From an uncultured Eubacteriales bacterium (lineage in GTDB: Bacteria > Bacillota > Clostridia > Lachnospirales > Lachnospiraceae): DNA of 64,000 bases. The notes under the pieces were generated by a model. That model was not told the DNA's origin, made no database searches, and saw only the letters and a program-made list of their open reading frames with translations. Below are positions 8,319 to 16,284 of the stretch, in pieces. The stretch spans positions 1-64,000 of the forward strand of contig CASDVE010000010.1 of NCBI GenBank assembly GCA_949284175.1. The letters are read 5' to 3'. Numbering within the stretch: the stretch's first letter is position 1; every line of letters starts with the position of its first letter. A program made the position numbers and the translations under genes.

Positions 8319-9473
8319 ATGGATAAAAAAGAAATTGGGTACCATATATTTGCTACCGTATATAAAATTTGTTGTATCTTTCCGAAGAAAAAGAATCGTG
8401 TCTTCCTTGTGATGACCCATGATGCCAGTAAAGAGGGCAATGTGGGCGTTGTGAGAAATTATTTGAATGCAGGAGAGACGGAGTGGGAGTTTTGTCCATT
8501 AAGACGGCAGGATACCGATTTTTCAAAAGGAGAATTGTTGTCAAAATTGGTTCGCTTTTTTATTCGAAAGCCTTATGAATTAGCAACTTCTTCTTATATA
8601 TTTCAAGACAATATTTTTTTACCAATGGCATTTTTAAAATTTAAAAAAGAAGTTAAGGTTGTTCAGTTATGGCATGGAACGGGAACCATTAAGAAATTTG
8701 GACAGGATGTGAATACAGGACGGTTAAAAGAATTGGAGCAAAGAGCCAATGATACGATCACCCATTTAATTGTGAATGCAGAAGAATGGAAGAAGACATA
8801 TAGCCATATCTTTGGTGTGGATGAAAAACGAGTGTTTGTGACAGGAATGCCAAGAACGGATATTTTGTTTCAAGAAGAGGAACAGGAGAAACGGGTGGAG
8901 CAATTTTATGAACGACATCCAGAACTGATTGGAAAAAAGATTGTATTATACGCACCAACATTTCGGGATCAAGCCTTAGGAAAACAAACGATAGCCCTTG
9001 ATTTGGACAAGATGGTAAAGCGTTTGCCAAAGGAAGTCGTGATCGGTCTTCGGTTGCATCCGTTTGTAGCCAATCAGTTTCAATATGAGGGAGTAGAAAA
9101 AGAGCGAGTGGTGGATTTTTCTCATGAGGAGAACTTGAACACGTTACTTTTTGCATCCAGTGCATTGATAACGGATTATTCTTCCATCGCTTTTGAATAT
9201 GTCGTTATGAATAAGCCCATTTATTTTTATGCTTATGACTTAGAAGAATTTTCGGATCATGGAAGAGGATTTTATGAAGACTATGAGTCCTATGTTCCAG
9301 GATATGTTTCAAAAACAACAGAGGTATTACTTGATCAGATGGAAGAGATGGAAAAAAATCCTGACATAGCTAGAAAATGGGAGAAGAAACGAAGAGAGTT
9401 TCAAGAGAAGAACTATGGATTTTGTGATGGAAACAGCACAAGGCGTTTGATTCGCCTGCTTGATATGGAATAG
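8319..9473 (+). CDS. Second CDP-glycerol glycerophosphotransferase (TagB/TagF-like)
   Basis: A 384-residue paralogue of the preceding transferase. The core motifs are QLWHGTGTIKKFG, IVLYAPTFRD, LRLHPF and ITDYSSIAFEY. The two proteins are clearly diverged, so this is not a recent duplication; a division into primase and polymerase is likely but unassigned. ATG 8319 follows TGGGGAAAC, a moderate ribosome site. It is followed by the glycosyltransferase gene after 16 bases. Confidence 0.9.
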   Translation: MDKKEIGYHIFATVYKICCIFPKKKNRVFLVMTHDASKEGNVGVVRNYLNAGETEWEFCPLRRQDTDFSKGELLSKLVRFFIRKPYELATSSYIFQDNIFLPMAFLKFKKEVKVVQLWHGTGTIKKFGQDVNTGRLKELEQRANDTITHLIVNAEEWKKTYSHIFGVDEKRVFVTGMPRTDILFQEEEQEKRVEQFYERHPELIGKKIVLYAPTFRDQALGKQTIALDLDKMVKRLPKEVVIGLRLHPFVANQFQYEGVEKERVVDFSHEENLNTLLFASSALITDYSSIAFEYVVMNKPIYFYAYDLEEFSDHGRGFYEDYESYVPGYVSKTTEVLLDQMEEMEKNPDIARKWEKKRREFQEKNYGFCDGNSTRRLIRLLDME

Positions 9474-9489
9474 AGAAAGGAAAAAAGCT

Positions 9490-10458
9490 ATGAAAGTAAG
9501 CATTGTAATTCCAAATTATAATGGGAAACATTTTATGGAAAAATGTGTGGAATCTTTGGAAGAACAGACATTTCAAGATTTTGAAATCATTGTGGTGGAT
9601 AATGGCTCTTCTGATGGCAGTCAAGACTATATCAAAGAACAATATCCTAACATTCGTCTGATTGAAATGGGAACGAATACAGGGTTTTCAGGAGCCGTTA
9701 ATGCGGGAATCCGCCTGGCGAAAGCTCCATATGTATTTTTATTGAATAATGATACAGAGTGTGACAAAGACTGTGTAAGAAAACTCTACCATGCTATAAA
9801 AAAGAGCAAGAGAATTTTTTCAGTCGGTGCTCAAATGATACAATATCACAATCGAGAACTTATCGATAGTGCAGGAGATCTGTATACGGTTTTTGGATGG
9901 GCATTTAATCGAGGAAATGGAAAACCAGTATCCCAATATGAGAAGGAGGAGCGTATTTTTACAGCTTGTGGGGGTGCTGTTATCTATCGAAAGAGTGTAT
10001 TTGAAGAGATTGGATATTTTGATGATAACTTTTTTGCATATCGAGAAGATATTGATGTTGGATATCGAGGAAGAATTCATGGATTTTATAATCTCTATTG
10101 TCCAGAGGCTAAGGTGTATCACATTGGAAGTGGGACAAGTGGTTCTAAGCATAATTCTTTCAAAGTGAAATTGGGAGTGAGAAACAATATTTATTTGAAT
10201 TATAAAAATATGCCTCTTCCATTTTTAGTTATCAATATGCCATTTTTAGCGGTTGGATATTTGGTAAAAGGGCTGTATTTTGCTAAGAAGAAGTTTGGGG
10301 CTGATTATGTAGCAGGTATCAAAGAGGCGTTTGAACATCTGCACGAGATCAAAAAAGAACCATTTCAGTGGAAGTATTTTGGCAATTATCTTGTGATTCA
10401 GCTAGAGTTATATATCAATACATGGAAGATATGGAAAGAGAAGATGAATAAAAACTAG
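9490..10458 (+). CDS. Family 2 glycosyltransferase
   Basis: A GT-A fold transferase of 322 residues that probably adds a sugar to the glycopolymer. The ATG at 9490 is preceded by AGAAAGGAAAA; the frame is open further upstream but overlaps the previous stop. The N-terminus KVSIVIPNYNGKHFMEKC, VVDNGSSDGS and the metal-binding region LLNNDTE are typical of WcaE/rhamnosyltransferase-like GT2 enzymes. The acceptor part has GGAVIYRKSVFEEIGYFD and YREDIDVGYR. A hydrophobic stretch near residues 240-262 may bind the membrane. It is the last gene of the operon before the accessory island. Confidence 0.9.
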   Translation: MKVSIVIPNYNGKHFMEKCVESLEEQTFQDFEIIVVDNGSSDGSQDYIKEQYPNIRLIEMGTNTGFSGAVNAGIRLAKAPYVFLLNNDTECDKDCVRKLYHAIKKSKRIFSVGAQMIQYHNRELIDSAGDLYTVFGWAFNRGNGKPVSQYEKEERIFTACGGAVIYRKSVFEEIGYFDDNFFAYREDIDVGYRGRIHGFYNLYCPEAKVYHIGSGTSGSKHNSFKVKLGVRNNIYLNYKNMPLPFLVINMPFLAVGYLVKGLYFAKKKFGADYVAGIKEAFEHLHEIKKEPFQWKYFGNYLVIQLELYINTWKIWKEKMNKN

Positions 10459-10606
10459 AAATAAGTAAACTTGAAAAAGAGTACAAAAATCGGGTGCTCC
10501 ATTGGAATAAGTAGTGATTCCACTAAAATTCTCAAAATAGGTGGTGTTGTTTTAGGTGGAAAAAAGATATTCTTATATTATAAATTATAACAAATGGGGA
10601 AAGCCG

Positions 10607-10744
10607 ATGAATCAATTTACTACGGGAAAATTTATATCTCGAAAAAGTAAAGAGAAAAATTTAACACAAAAACAGGTGGCAGAAAAAATCGGAGTATCGA
10701 ATAAAACAATTTTAAAATGGGAAACAAAAGTTTCCCAAAGTTAA
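10607..10744 (+). pseudogene. Truncated XRE-family regulator stub
   Basis: From ATG 10607 the frame encodes 45 residues of a Cro/C1-type helix-turn-helix: FISRKSKEKNLTQKQVAEKI, then GVSNKTILKWET. It stops just where the conserved domain would continue, so only the first four helices remain. Intact relatives carry a further dimerisation or membrane domain. The in-frame ATG at 10556 lacks a good ribosome site. It may be a relic of a regulator lost when the downstream cargo was inserted. Confidence 0.65.
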
Positions 10745-10806
10745 AGATACAATACGAAACACAACATCACGCTTGTACAATATTTAGGAAAGAGAGGAAA
10801 TAACAA

Positions 10807-11469
10807 ATGAATCTAGAATTGAAGGGAGTTTGGGAACATATGAGAAATTTGGGTCTTTGTGCATTAGCACATGCAAATCGTCATGCAGCATATTTTGACA
10901 CAGAAAATGGCGCATGGGATGAATTTGCAGTTTTGCAGGCAGCTCATGCAGCAGAAATTTTGATCAAAGCAAGAATAGCTCAAGAACATCCATTACTAAT
11001 ATTTGATACACTTCCTAAAGCTTCAACCAATGAATTAAATATTGAAGCTTTATTTAACAAAGGGAAGACTGTTGAATGGAGTGGTCTTCCAGATCGATTA
11101 TGGGCGGCCACAGGAATGGTGTTACCTAATGTTGACATATATAAGCGATTCGGAGAGCTAAGGAATGGGATTCAACATTTCTCACCTGCACCTAATGTAG
11201 ATGTTTCATACGAAACGTTAAAATTTGTTTTTAACGTTATAGACCCATTTATAAATAACTGTTGGAATCTATTTGCGGTAGATTATGATGAAGACTACGA
11301 GCCTTATATATATTTTATACCTGTTTTAATTAATCTAAAAATCCCTTTTTTGATTTCAAAAGAAGCTGCTGAGTGTTTTGATTATTGGAATGTCGATTGG
11401 AATAATATAGATGAGAATTACAAAGAGCTTATACTTCACAGAGTTGATAAAGCAAAGGTAATCCTTTAA
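10807..11469 (+). CDS. HEPN-like protein, possible RNase/defence protein
   Basis: I do not recognise the exact family of this 220-residue protein. It is mostly helical by composition, and residues 117-125 read ELRNGIQHF, which gives R119-N120-x3-H124, the R-x4-H signature (polar residue after Arg) of HEPN ribonucleases. The earlier helix LQAAHAAEILIKARIAQ (about 43-59) fits the first core helix of a HEPN fold. AAGAGAGGAAAT precedes the ATG. The gene stands alone on the plus strand, converging on a restriction-modification operon, with a shared terminator. A role in phage defence or RNA cleavage is inference from the motif and neighbours; no partner antitoxin is evident. Confidence 0.7.
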   Translation: MNLELKGVWEHMRNLGLCALAHANRHAAYFDTENGAWDEFAVLQAAHAAEILIKARIAQEHPLLIFDTLPKASTNELNIEALFNKGKTVEWSGLPDRLWAATGMVLPNVDIYKRFGELRNGIQHFSPAPNVDVSYETLKFVFNVIDPFINNCWNLFAVDYDEDYEPYIYFIPVLINLKIPFLISKEAAECFDYWNVDWNNIDENYKELILHRVDKAKVIL

Positions 11470-11485
11470 TGTTCGTTAATAATAA

Positions 11486-11525
11486 TTGGAAAACGAGTCC
11501 ATATTAGTATGAGCTCGTTTTCCAA
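11486..11525. terminator. Bidirectional terminator between convergent genes
   Basis: TTGGAAAACGAG (11486-11497) and CTCGTTTTCCAA (11514-11525) are perfect 12-base inverted arms around a 16-base loop. T/A-rich sequence flanks both sides. It lies between the HEPN-like gene and the oppositely oriented zinc-ribbon gene. Confidence 0.75.
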
Positions 11526-11530
11526 TGTAT

Positions 11531-11770
11531 TTACATATCACTACATTTTATACCATCAGCATAGGGTCCATCATCATTTCCACGACAACGAGTACACCAA
11601 CTTTGAATACCGGTTGGGTTGTTAGAAGTTACTCGTTTTTCAGTCCATCCGAACAAGATTTTGGGATAGAAAATATGTTCCTCGCTATTCTGGGAACAAT
11701 GGGGGCATGATTTATAATCCCCATGTTCTAGGGCAGTTCCTAATGGCAATCCACAATGTTTACATAACAT
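11531..11770 (-). CDS. Small zinc-ribbon protein of the restriction-modification operon
   Basis: This 79-residue protein has two CxxC pairs forming a zinc ribbon (C3-K-H-C6 and C22-P-H-C25), plus a third pair C59-T-R-C62 and a late C76 that could bind a second metal. The middle, FYPKILFGWTEKRVTS, is not Cys-rich. The minus-strand ATG at 11770 follows GAGGTGG with good spacing, which argues for a real gene. It begins 9 bases after the end of the methyltransferase remnant. I do not recognise the family and saw no HNH motif. A DNA-binding or controller role for the adjacent system is inference. Confidence 0.75.
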   Translation of the reverse strand: MLCKHCGLPLGTALEHGDYKSCPHCSQNSEEHIFYPKILFGWTEKRVTSNNPTGIQSWCTRCRGNDDGPYADGIKCSDM

Positions 11771-11779
11771 AAATCCACC

Positions 11780-12042
11780 TCATTTCTTAAAGATAAATAG
11801 ATATTAATGTGACAAAAGCAAAAAATTGTTTTCTTTATTTTTTGAACCCATTTTCTTGTAGCCTGATAGCTATGTTGCTTTTTTATTACAATTTCTTTTA
11901 ACTGGAATCTTCGAAATATCTTCGTCTTTCCTCTGTCCGGAAAATCCCAAACACTTGTCATTTGTAATTCAAAATTATCAGGTTCCAATTTGATATTATG
12001 AAATCTTACTCCTCTATTAATCCTAACATCCAATTTATCCAA
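11780..12042 (-). pseudogene. Remnant of a second DNA methyltransferase (deleted, frameshifted)
   Basis: From the minus-strand ATG at 12042 the frame reads IKLEPDNFELQMTSVWDFPD, matching as I recall the N-terminus of small site-specific DNA methyltransferases (xxTTSVWSFPxRG). It then jumps to LKEIVIKKQHSYQATRKWVQ, which resembles the extreme C-terminus of the same family. Right after this, a shifted frame gives SKNKENNFLLLSH, a stop in place of the expected Glu, then YLFIFKK and a TGA at 11782-11780. So the catalytic middle is deleted, one frameshift is present and one nonsense codon follows. It overlaps the end of the endonuclease gene by 37 bases, as the intact gene probably did. Confidence 0.75.
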
Positions 12043-13301
12043 CCACTAATTGTAGAGGAACGTCGTACATATGTACTCATGCTTTCAACCTTATAAAGAT
12101 TAGATTCCTGCATAATAGCAACAATTTTTGATGTATCAGGCATTGATCCCATTTCCATACAATAATTGAATGTTTCTTTAAAAGCACGATGTTGTAAAAT
12201 GACTTTACAAAAAGCCAGTTGTCGTTGTTTATAATTCAAATTCATTATACGCTTGCCTGACGCGCTTAAGGAATATATCGGTTTATGACCATCTTCATAA
12301 TGCTTGTCAAGTAATCCTAAGTATCTTGCAGCATCTGTATAATAATTTGTTTGTCGAATGTCAAAAGCATATTCTTGTGTAATTTGTTCACGGCTCAATT
12401 CCTGAGTATTTAGTAATTCACAAATATTGATAACTCGCTCAAAACTATTTGCTTGAGGAAAAGAGATATTTGGTTCAGAAACAATTTTTGTATGTAAAGC
12501 AACATCTTGTAAATCCGAAAGCTCTATTGCTGTATCTTCAATAGAATAATTTTTGTGCTTTACAAGTACTAGCGAATTATAGGAATCAGGATTTTGAAAT
12601 TCATACTCATATAAGCTAAATATTCCATTTGAATAAACAAGAAAGATCGGTTTGACTTTCTTCATCACACGATTGCTCCATACTCGATACGGATAATATA
12701 ACTGACGTATAAGAAAATCTTCCGACAAATCCCGTTTGGCTTCGAGCAACGAAAGACTATGAATGCCTTCAAAAGCGGCATCTATTTCAATTTGAGAATT
12801 GTTCACTGAAACTGATGTCGGAGTTTTTGTACGAGAGTTCTGAATTTTAAAATCAAATCGTCCTGATCCCATACGGCCTGATACAGTAGAATAAAGTATA
12901 TCTTCTTCTAAAAAATCCGAGAGCATACCTGAAGCCAAAGCACAATTTATGGCGATGGTTTCACTTGGAATGTTATTTGCATCAAGGCTTTGAAGATTAG
13001 TCGGTAAAGAAGTCTGAGTAATAGAGTTATCTAGTACTTCAAATGGTTGATAAGCCTCAAAATGAGAAATGACGTAATCTCCACGGGAAATTGGTAGGAT
13101 AGCAAGGTTGTTCTTAGAAAAAATCTGAGGCAAATTGATGTTATGATCAAACTTTGCCATTAATCGAGGTTCGCGATATTCTTTTATTTGAGACGCAGAG
13201 ATAATAAATTTCCCATCTGATTCAATATGTGGCAAAATATCATACTTTTCAAACAAAGCTTCCCATGCTTTGTCATTTTTACTGTTTACGTGTTCATTCA
13301 T
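12006..13301 (-). CDS. Type II restriction endonuclease-like protein (PD-(D/E)xK)
   Basis: This 431-residue protein is probably the endonuclease partner of the adjacent adenine methyltransferase. A PD-(D/E)xK-like core is visible: E172-I-D174 within IEIDAAFEGIHSLSLLEAKR, then E187-A-K189, followed by the helix FLIRQLYYPYRVW. The N-terminal third may be a recognition domain. The C-terminal part (about 290-425) contains winged-helix-like segments and ends TYVRRSSTISGWINWM. Its ATG overlaps the methyltransferase stop by 8 bases, so the two are co-transcribed. The recognition site is not predictable from sequence. Confidence 0.8.
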   Translation of the reverse strand: MNEHVNSKNDKAWEALFEKYDILPHIESDGKFIISASQIKEYREPRLMAKFDHNINLPQIFSKNNLAILPISRGDYVISHFEAYQPFEVLDNSITQTSLPTNLQSLDANNIPSETIAINCALASGMLSDFLEEDILYSTVSGRMGSGRFDFKIQNSRTKTPTSVSVNNSQIEIDAAFEGIHSLSLLEAKRDLSEDFLIRQLYYPYRVWSNRVMKKVKPIFLVYSNGIFSLYEYEFQNPDSYNSLVLVKHKNYSIEDTAIELSDLQDVALHTKIVSEPNISFPQANSFERVINICELLNTQELSREQITQEYAFDIRQTNYYTDAARYLGLLDKHYEDGHKPIYSLSASGKRIMNLNYKQRQLAFCKVILQHRAFKETFNYCMEMGSMPDTSKIVAIMQESNLYKVESMSTYVRRSSTISGWINWMLGLIEE

Positions 13302-14130
13302 AATTTCTTATCACCACTTCGTCAACTTGACCTCGCTTTGCAGCGTTAGAGTTAATAGAACGTTTCGCTTTTACTATGGTAATGTTATAAGCGGCATATT
13401 GTTCTTTGATAAAATCCGTTGCAGAATTTGAAAGCATAAATTTGATTCCACGCCGATTAAGTTCGTCACAGCATTGTCGCAGGCGGATTTGTTCTGAACG
13501 GTCAAAGCCACCCTTTGCATAGCCCGTAAAGTTAGCTGTATCAGAAACCGGATCATATGGTGGATCCAAATAGACAAAAGTCCCTTTTGCTACATTAGCA
13601 AGTACTTCGGCATAATCAATACTGCTAAAAGTTAATTGTGCTTTCTGAAAGTAGGCACTAACAGCTTTTAACGTAGGAGCATTTACAATATTGGGATTTT
13701 TATAGTGTCCAAAGGGAGTGTTAAATTCTCCAGAATTATTTACTCTGAAAAGACCATTATAACATGTTTTGTTCAGGTAAATAATACGTGCTGCTCTCTG
13801 CACTTTGGTTAATTGTTCATATTGTTCCTTATTCCTATCCCAATCTCGAACACTATAAAAATATTCTTCTTCATTTGAATGCTCACCTAAAGCGATAATT
13901 AGTTCATCAACATTATCTCGGATGACCTCATACATTTGAATGAGGTCAGAATTAATATCATTAACATATGCAATATTAGGTTGTAACTTAAATAAAACAG
14001 CACCTCCGCCTAAGAATGGTTCACAATAAGAGGTAACACGTTTTGGAAACAATGGTGTTAAATCATCTAAAAGTTGTCGTTTACCGCCAACCCATTTTAC
14101 AACAGGCGCAACGAGACGATTTTTTCGCAT
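13294..14130 (-). CDS. D12-class N6-adenine DNA methyltransferase (Dam/DpnM-like)
   Basis: This alpha-class adenine methyltransferase would protect host DNA from the co-encoded endonuclease. In the 278-residue form from ATG 14130, motif X is KWVGGK (12-17), the SAM-binding motif is PFLGGGAVLF (38-47), and the catalytic motif IV is DPPY at 189-192, followed by TANFTGYAKGGFD, typical of the D12 family. A GTG nine bases earlier is in frame, but AGAGAGG is correctly spaced only for the ATG. Dam relatives often methylate GATC, but specificity here is not proven. It is the first gene of a four-gene minus-strand operon. Confidence 0.93.
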   Translation of the reverse strand: MRKNRLVAPVVKWVGGKRQLLDDLTPLFPKRVTSYCEPFLGGGAVLFKLQPNIAYVNDINSDLIQMYEVIRDNVDELIIALGEHSNEEEYFYSVRDWDRNKEQYEQLTKVQRAARIIYLNKTCYNGLFRVNNSGEFNTPFGHYKNPNIVNAPTLKAVSAYFQKAQLTFSSIDYAEVLANVAKGTFVYLDPPYDPVSDTANFTGYAKGGFDRSEQIRLRQCCDELNRRGIKFMLSNSATDFIKEQYAAYNITIVKAKRSINSNAAKRGQVDEVVIRNYE

Positions 14131-14170
14131 AATTTGCACCCTCTCTTTCTAGGTATATTCTCACAAATAC

Positions 14171-14199
14171 ATTCTATCATAATTTTCAAACGACTTCAA
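14171..14199 (-). promoter_or_regulatory. Promoter of the restriction-modification operon
   Basis: On the minus strand TTGAAG (14199-14194), a 17-base spacer and TAGAAT (14176-14171) lie about 40 bases upstream of the methyltransferase start. Confidence 0.65.
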
Positions 14200-14226
14200 T
14201 TAAAAAGCCATCCGGCTTGAAATACT

Positions 14227-14831
14227 TTAGATATTTGCTAGTCCTACGATAATGCTATTCTGCTGATACAAGCATTCGGTAAATTCCTTTGGGCTGACTG
14301 TTCTTTTTTTTACAGACCTTTGCCTCACAGCCGATCAGTTAGGAAGGGAGTTGTTTTTTCGCCTTATTGATCTTATTGCACCAGTTCTGACATTCATTTT
14401 TGTAAAGCAGATCGTAGTTGTTTTCCCTTACTCTCTGGTCAAACTCCTGTTTATTTTGAAGCGTCTGTTTCTTCCTACACTTGTCATCACACAGCTCATA
14501 TCGCTGGCTTTTTATGAGGAAGATGCGCCTGCAGACTTTACATTTTTGGAAGCATAGCCCCAAATCGTTCAGCTGGTTCAGGTAATAGGTTATCAGCGGA
14601 TAGAATATGACAGGTGGCGACACACTCCACCCCGCGCCGTTTGTCTAGATATCAGAGGTCAAGCCGGGTTTCTGCTACTGGTACGGAGACGTATATCTGC
14701 AGAGGATCGCTGGTATCAAATTTTGTTTTAAGAAATTCTCCTGTGGCCTGTTTCCCTCAGTGTAGGCAGACCAAAGCGGTTTCATTGCTCGTCCTTGTCA
14801 TTCTCGAACTCTGCCAGAAATCCGGTTTGCA
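14227..14831 (-). pseudogene. Broken DUF6076-like zinc-finger protein of a mobile element
   Basis: Pieces of one protein are spread over the minus-strand frames. From upstream: GFLAEFENDKDEQ, then KFDTSDPLQIYVSVPVAETR, then PPVIFYPLITYYLNQLNDLG and CFQKCKVCRRIFLIKSQRYE with LCDDKCRKKQ (Cys pattern CxxC...CxxxC), ending in NWCNKINKAKKQLPS. After a stop, a different frame resumes with RTVSPKEFTECLYQQNSIIV and ends at 14227. Order and spacing fit a DUF6076-type protein as I remember it; these are common in Lachnospiraceae accessory DNA. Several frameshifts and stops make it dead. The 230 bases from 14832 to 15063 hold nothing I can identify apart from the ribosome site of the next gene. Confidence 0.65.
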
Positions 14832-15063
14832 TACTATTCTATTACCTTTGCTTATGGTATTTTTATAATTTAATTCTATCTGTTACACTCATGGTATTAC
14901 GAAAGTATTGTTTTGTCAAGGAGAAGGCGCTATGATGATGGTATATGGTAGTTTAGTATAACACAGTATCTTGACAAGTGCATGACCGTCCAAAAGGGAT
15001 ATGATGGGCAGAAGAACGGTAATAGAAAGTATTGAAGCTGATTTTAAGTATAGGAGGAACTAA

Positions 15064-15287
15064 ATGATCAATAACAAGAGATTGAACAATTATGATGATC
15101 TTCTGCTGGTTCTGGATGTAACGAACATCCCGCGTATTATGGGGATTTTCAGAGTGGCACCTATGAGCTGGTTCACACACTCGGATTTCCGGCGTTCAGA
15201 AGTGACAGTCTGATTAAGAATAGTAAAAAGGCGTTTTTTGACTGGATGGAAAAGGGTATGGAAACCGTATCGAAAGATGACAAATGA
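15064..15287 (+). pseudogene. Frameshifted excisionase/AlpA-type DNA-binding protein
   Basis: After a strong TAGGAGGAAC ribosome site, ATG 15064 reads NKRLNNYDDLLLVLDVTNIP then RIMGIF, the start of a small helix-turn-helix excisionase-like protein. Near 15145-15155 the frame shifts, and the rest continues in another frame as TYELVHTLGFPAF ... KAFFDWMEKGMETVSKDDK to the TGA at 15285-15287. The combined length (about 74 residues) fits the family. The original frame stops early, so the gene is broken unless the frameshift is an assembly error. The 175 bases after it contain a short remnant frame (KAEKMMVLEYHGIMKAMS) that I cannot name. Confidence 0.65.
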
Positions 15288-15462
15288 GCGCATGGTATCT
15301 TTCTCTAAACACTACACTTGATGATGCCAAGGATGCGCAAAAAGCAGAAAAAATGATGGTATTGGAATATCATGGTATAATGAAGGCAATGAGCCTAGCA
15401 CATAGTACGGCTTCCAGTTTGTATAGTAAGTGATAAATCGGAATTTGAAGGAGAAGAAAATA

Positions 15463-15710
15463 ATGGAAGATAAAAATATACTACTTGATAATATTGATAA
15501 AATTCATACGACTGAAATGGGAATTGATAGAATTAAAAGAAACCTGAAAATAGATACAACTGATGTTGTTGAATATTGTAAAAGTAAGATTTTGGATAAA
15601 GATTGTAATATTTATAGACTAGGAAAAATTGGTATTGTGAGATTGATAATATCAAAATTACTATTAACTCATATAGTTATACGATTATTACAGCACATAT
15701 TATTAAGTAA
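15463..15710 (+). pseudogene. DUF3781 protein gene with a frameshift
   Basis: GAAGGAGAAG precedes ATG 15463. The frame reads NIDKIHTTEMGIDRIKRNL and TTDVVEYCKSKILDK, matching the DUF3781 family as I recall it, up to NIYRLGK. At an A5 run (15624-15628) the frame breaks; the next frame restores WYCEIDNIKITINSYSYTII then TAHIIK and stops at 15708-15710. Restoring one base would give a normal protein of about 82 residues. Either a real one-base deletion or a homopolymer sequencing error is possible. The function of DUF3781 is unknown. Confidence 0.75.
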
Positions 15711-15734
15711 ATCGAAATTTATAGAGGTGACCTT

Positions 15735-16133
15735 ATGAGAATTACTTCATTAGTAGAAAATACTACAAAATCAGAACTCAAAGCAAAACATGGACTCTCT
15801 CTTTATATAGAAACAAAATCGCATAAAATTTTATTTGATTTAGGCTCGGACAACACATTGTTTGAGAATGCTATTAAAAGAAATATAGATATTTCAAAAG
15901 TGGATAACGTTATTATTTCTCATGGACATATGGATCATGGTGGTGCATTAAAAAGGTTTTTAGATGTTAATTCTTTAGCAAAGATTTATGTACAAAAGGA
16001 AGCTTTTGAACCTCATTATAGTAAAACTTTATTTTTAAAAATACCAGTTGGGATTGACAATAAACTTAAAGTAAATAGGCAAATTAGATTGCTAAATGGA
16101 GATTACAAAATTGATAATGAATTATTATTATAA
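15735..16133 (+). pseudogene. Truncated MBL-fold metallo-hydrolase
   Basis: After GAGGTGA, ATG 15735 begins a metallo-beta-lactamase-fold protein of the group often labelled dihydropterin-aminobenzene-phosphate synthase-like. The metal-binding motif is intact (ISHGHMDHGGAL, HxHxDH), and the N-terminus has LFDLGSDNTLFENA. It stops after 132 residues, where relatives are about 260-280 long, so the second half with the remaining metal ligands is gone. The stop TAA may be a nonsense mutation, because TNDIQ follows in frame. Probably non-functional. Confidence 0.7.
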
Positions 16134-16173
16134 ACTAATGATATTCAAATTAGGATGATAAAAATCTATGAAT

Positions 16174-16209
16174 AGAGGCTTATTGGACTTTGAAGTTCAA
16201 TAAGCCTCT
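16174..16209 (+). terminator. Stem-loop, probable terminator
   Basis: AGAGGCTTATTG and CAATAAGCCTCT are perfect 12-base arms, extended by a few bases, around a short loop. Only AAAATC follows, so there is no T tract; the A-rich side could serve the other strand. It separates the truncated hydrolase from the WYL regulator promoter. Confidence 0.55.
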
Positions 16210-16225
16210 AAAATCACCACAAATC

Positions 16226-16254
16226 TTGACATATAAATGTCATGTTTATATGAT
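16226..16254 (+). promoter_or_regulatory. Promoter and operator of the WYL regulator gene
   Basis: TTGACA (16226-16231), 17 bases, TATGAT (16249-16254) is a consensus-grade sigma-A promoter. A palindrome TGACAT-ATAA-ATGTCA (16227-16242) covers the -35 and spacer, and a second, wider inverted repeat (CATATAAA / TTTATATG) spans the promoter. A very similar TGACA/TGTCA palindrome occurs at 17179-17193 before the next gene. This suggests autoregulation by the encoded regulator (inference). Confidence 0.75.
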
Positions 16255-16284
16255 AACTTAAGAGATAAAGGAGTGAGTGTTTAT

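Noticed and set aside
7040-9473. Recent tandem duplication of the two CDP-glycerol transferase genes
   Set aside because: The proteins share only family motifs and differ elsewhere, so they are old paralogues, not a recent repeat.
11531-11770. Idea that the small Cys-rich protein is an HNH endonuclease
   Set aside because: There are CxxC pairs but no His-Asn-His arrangement, so only a zinc ribbon is supported.
14614-14868. 84-residue plus-strand frame
   Set aside because: It runs antisense to the decayed DUF6076-like gene and shows no family features.
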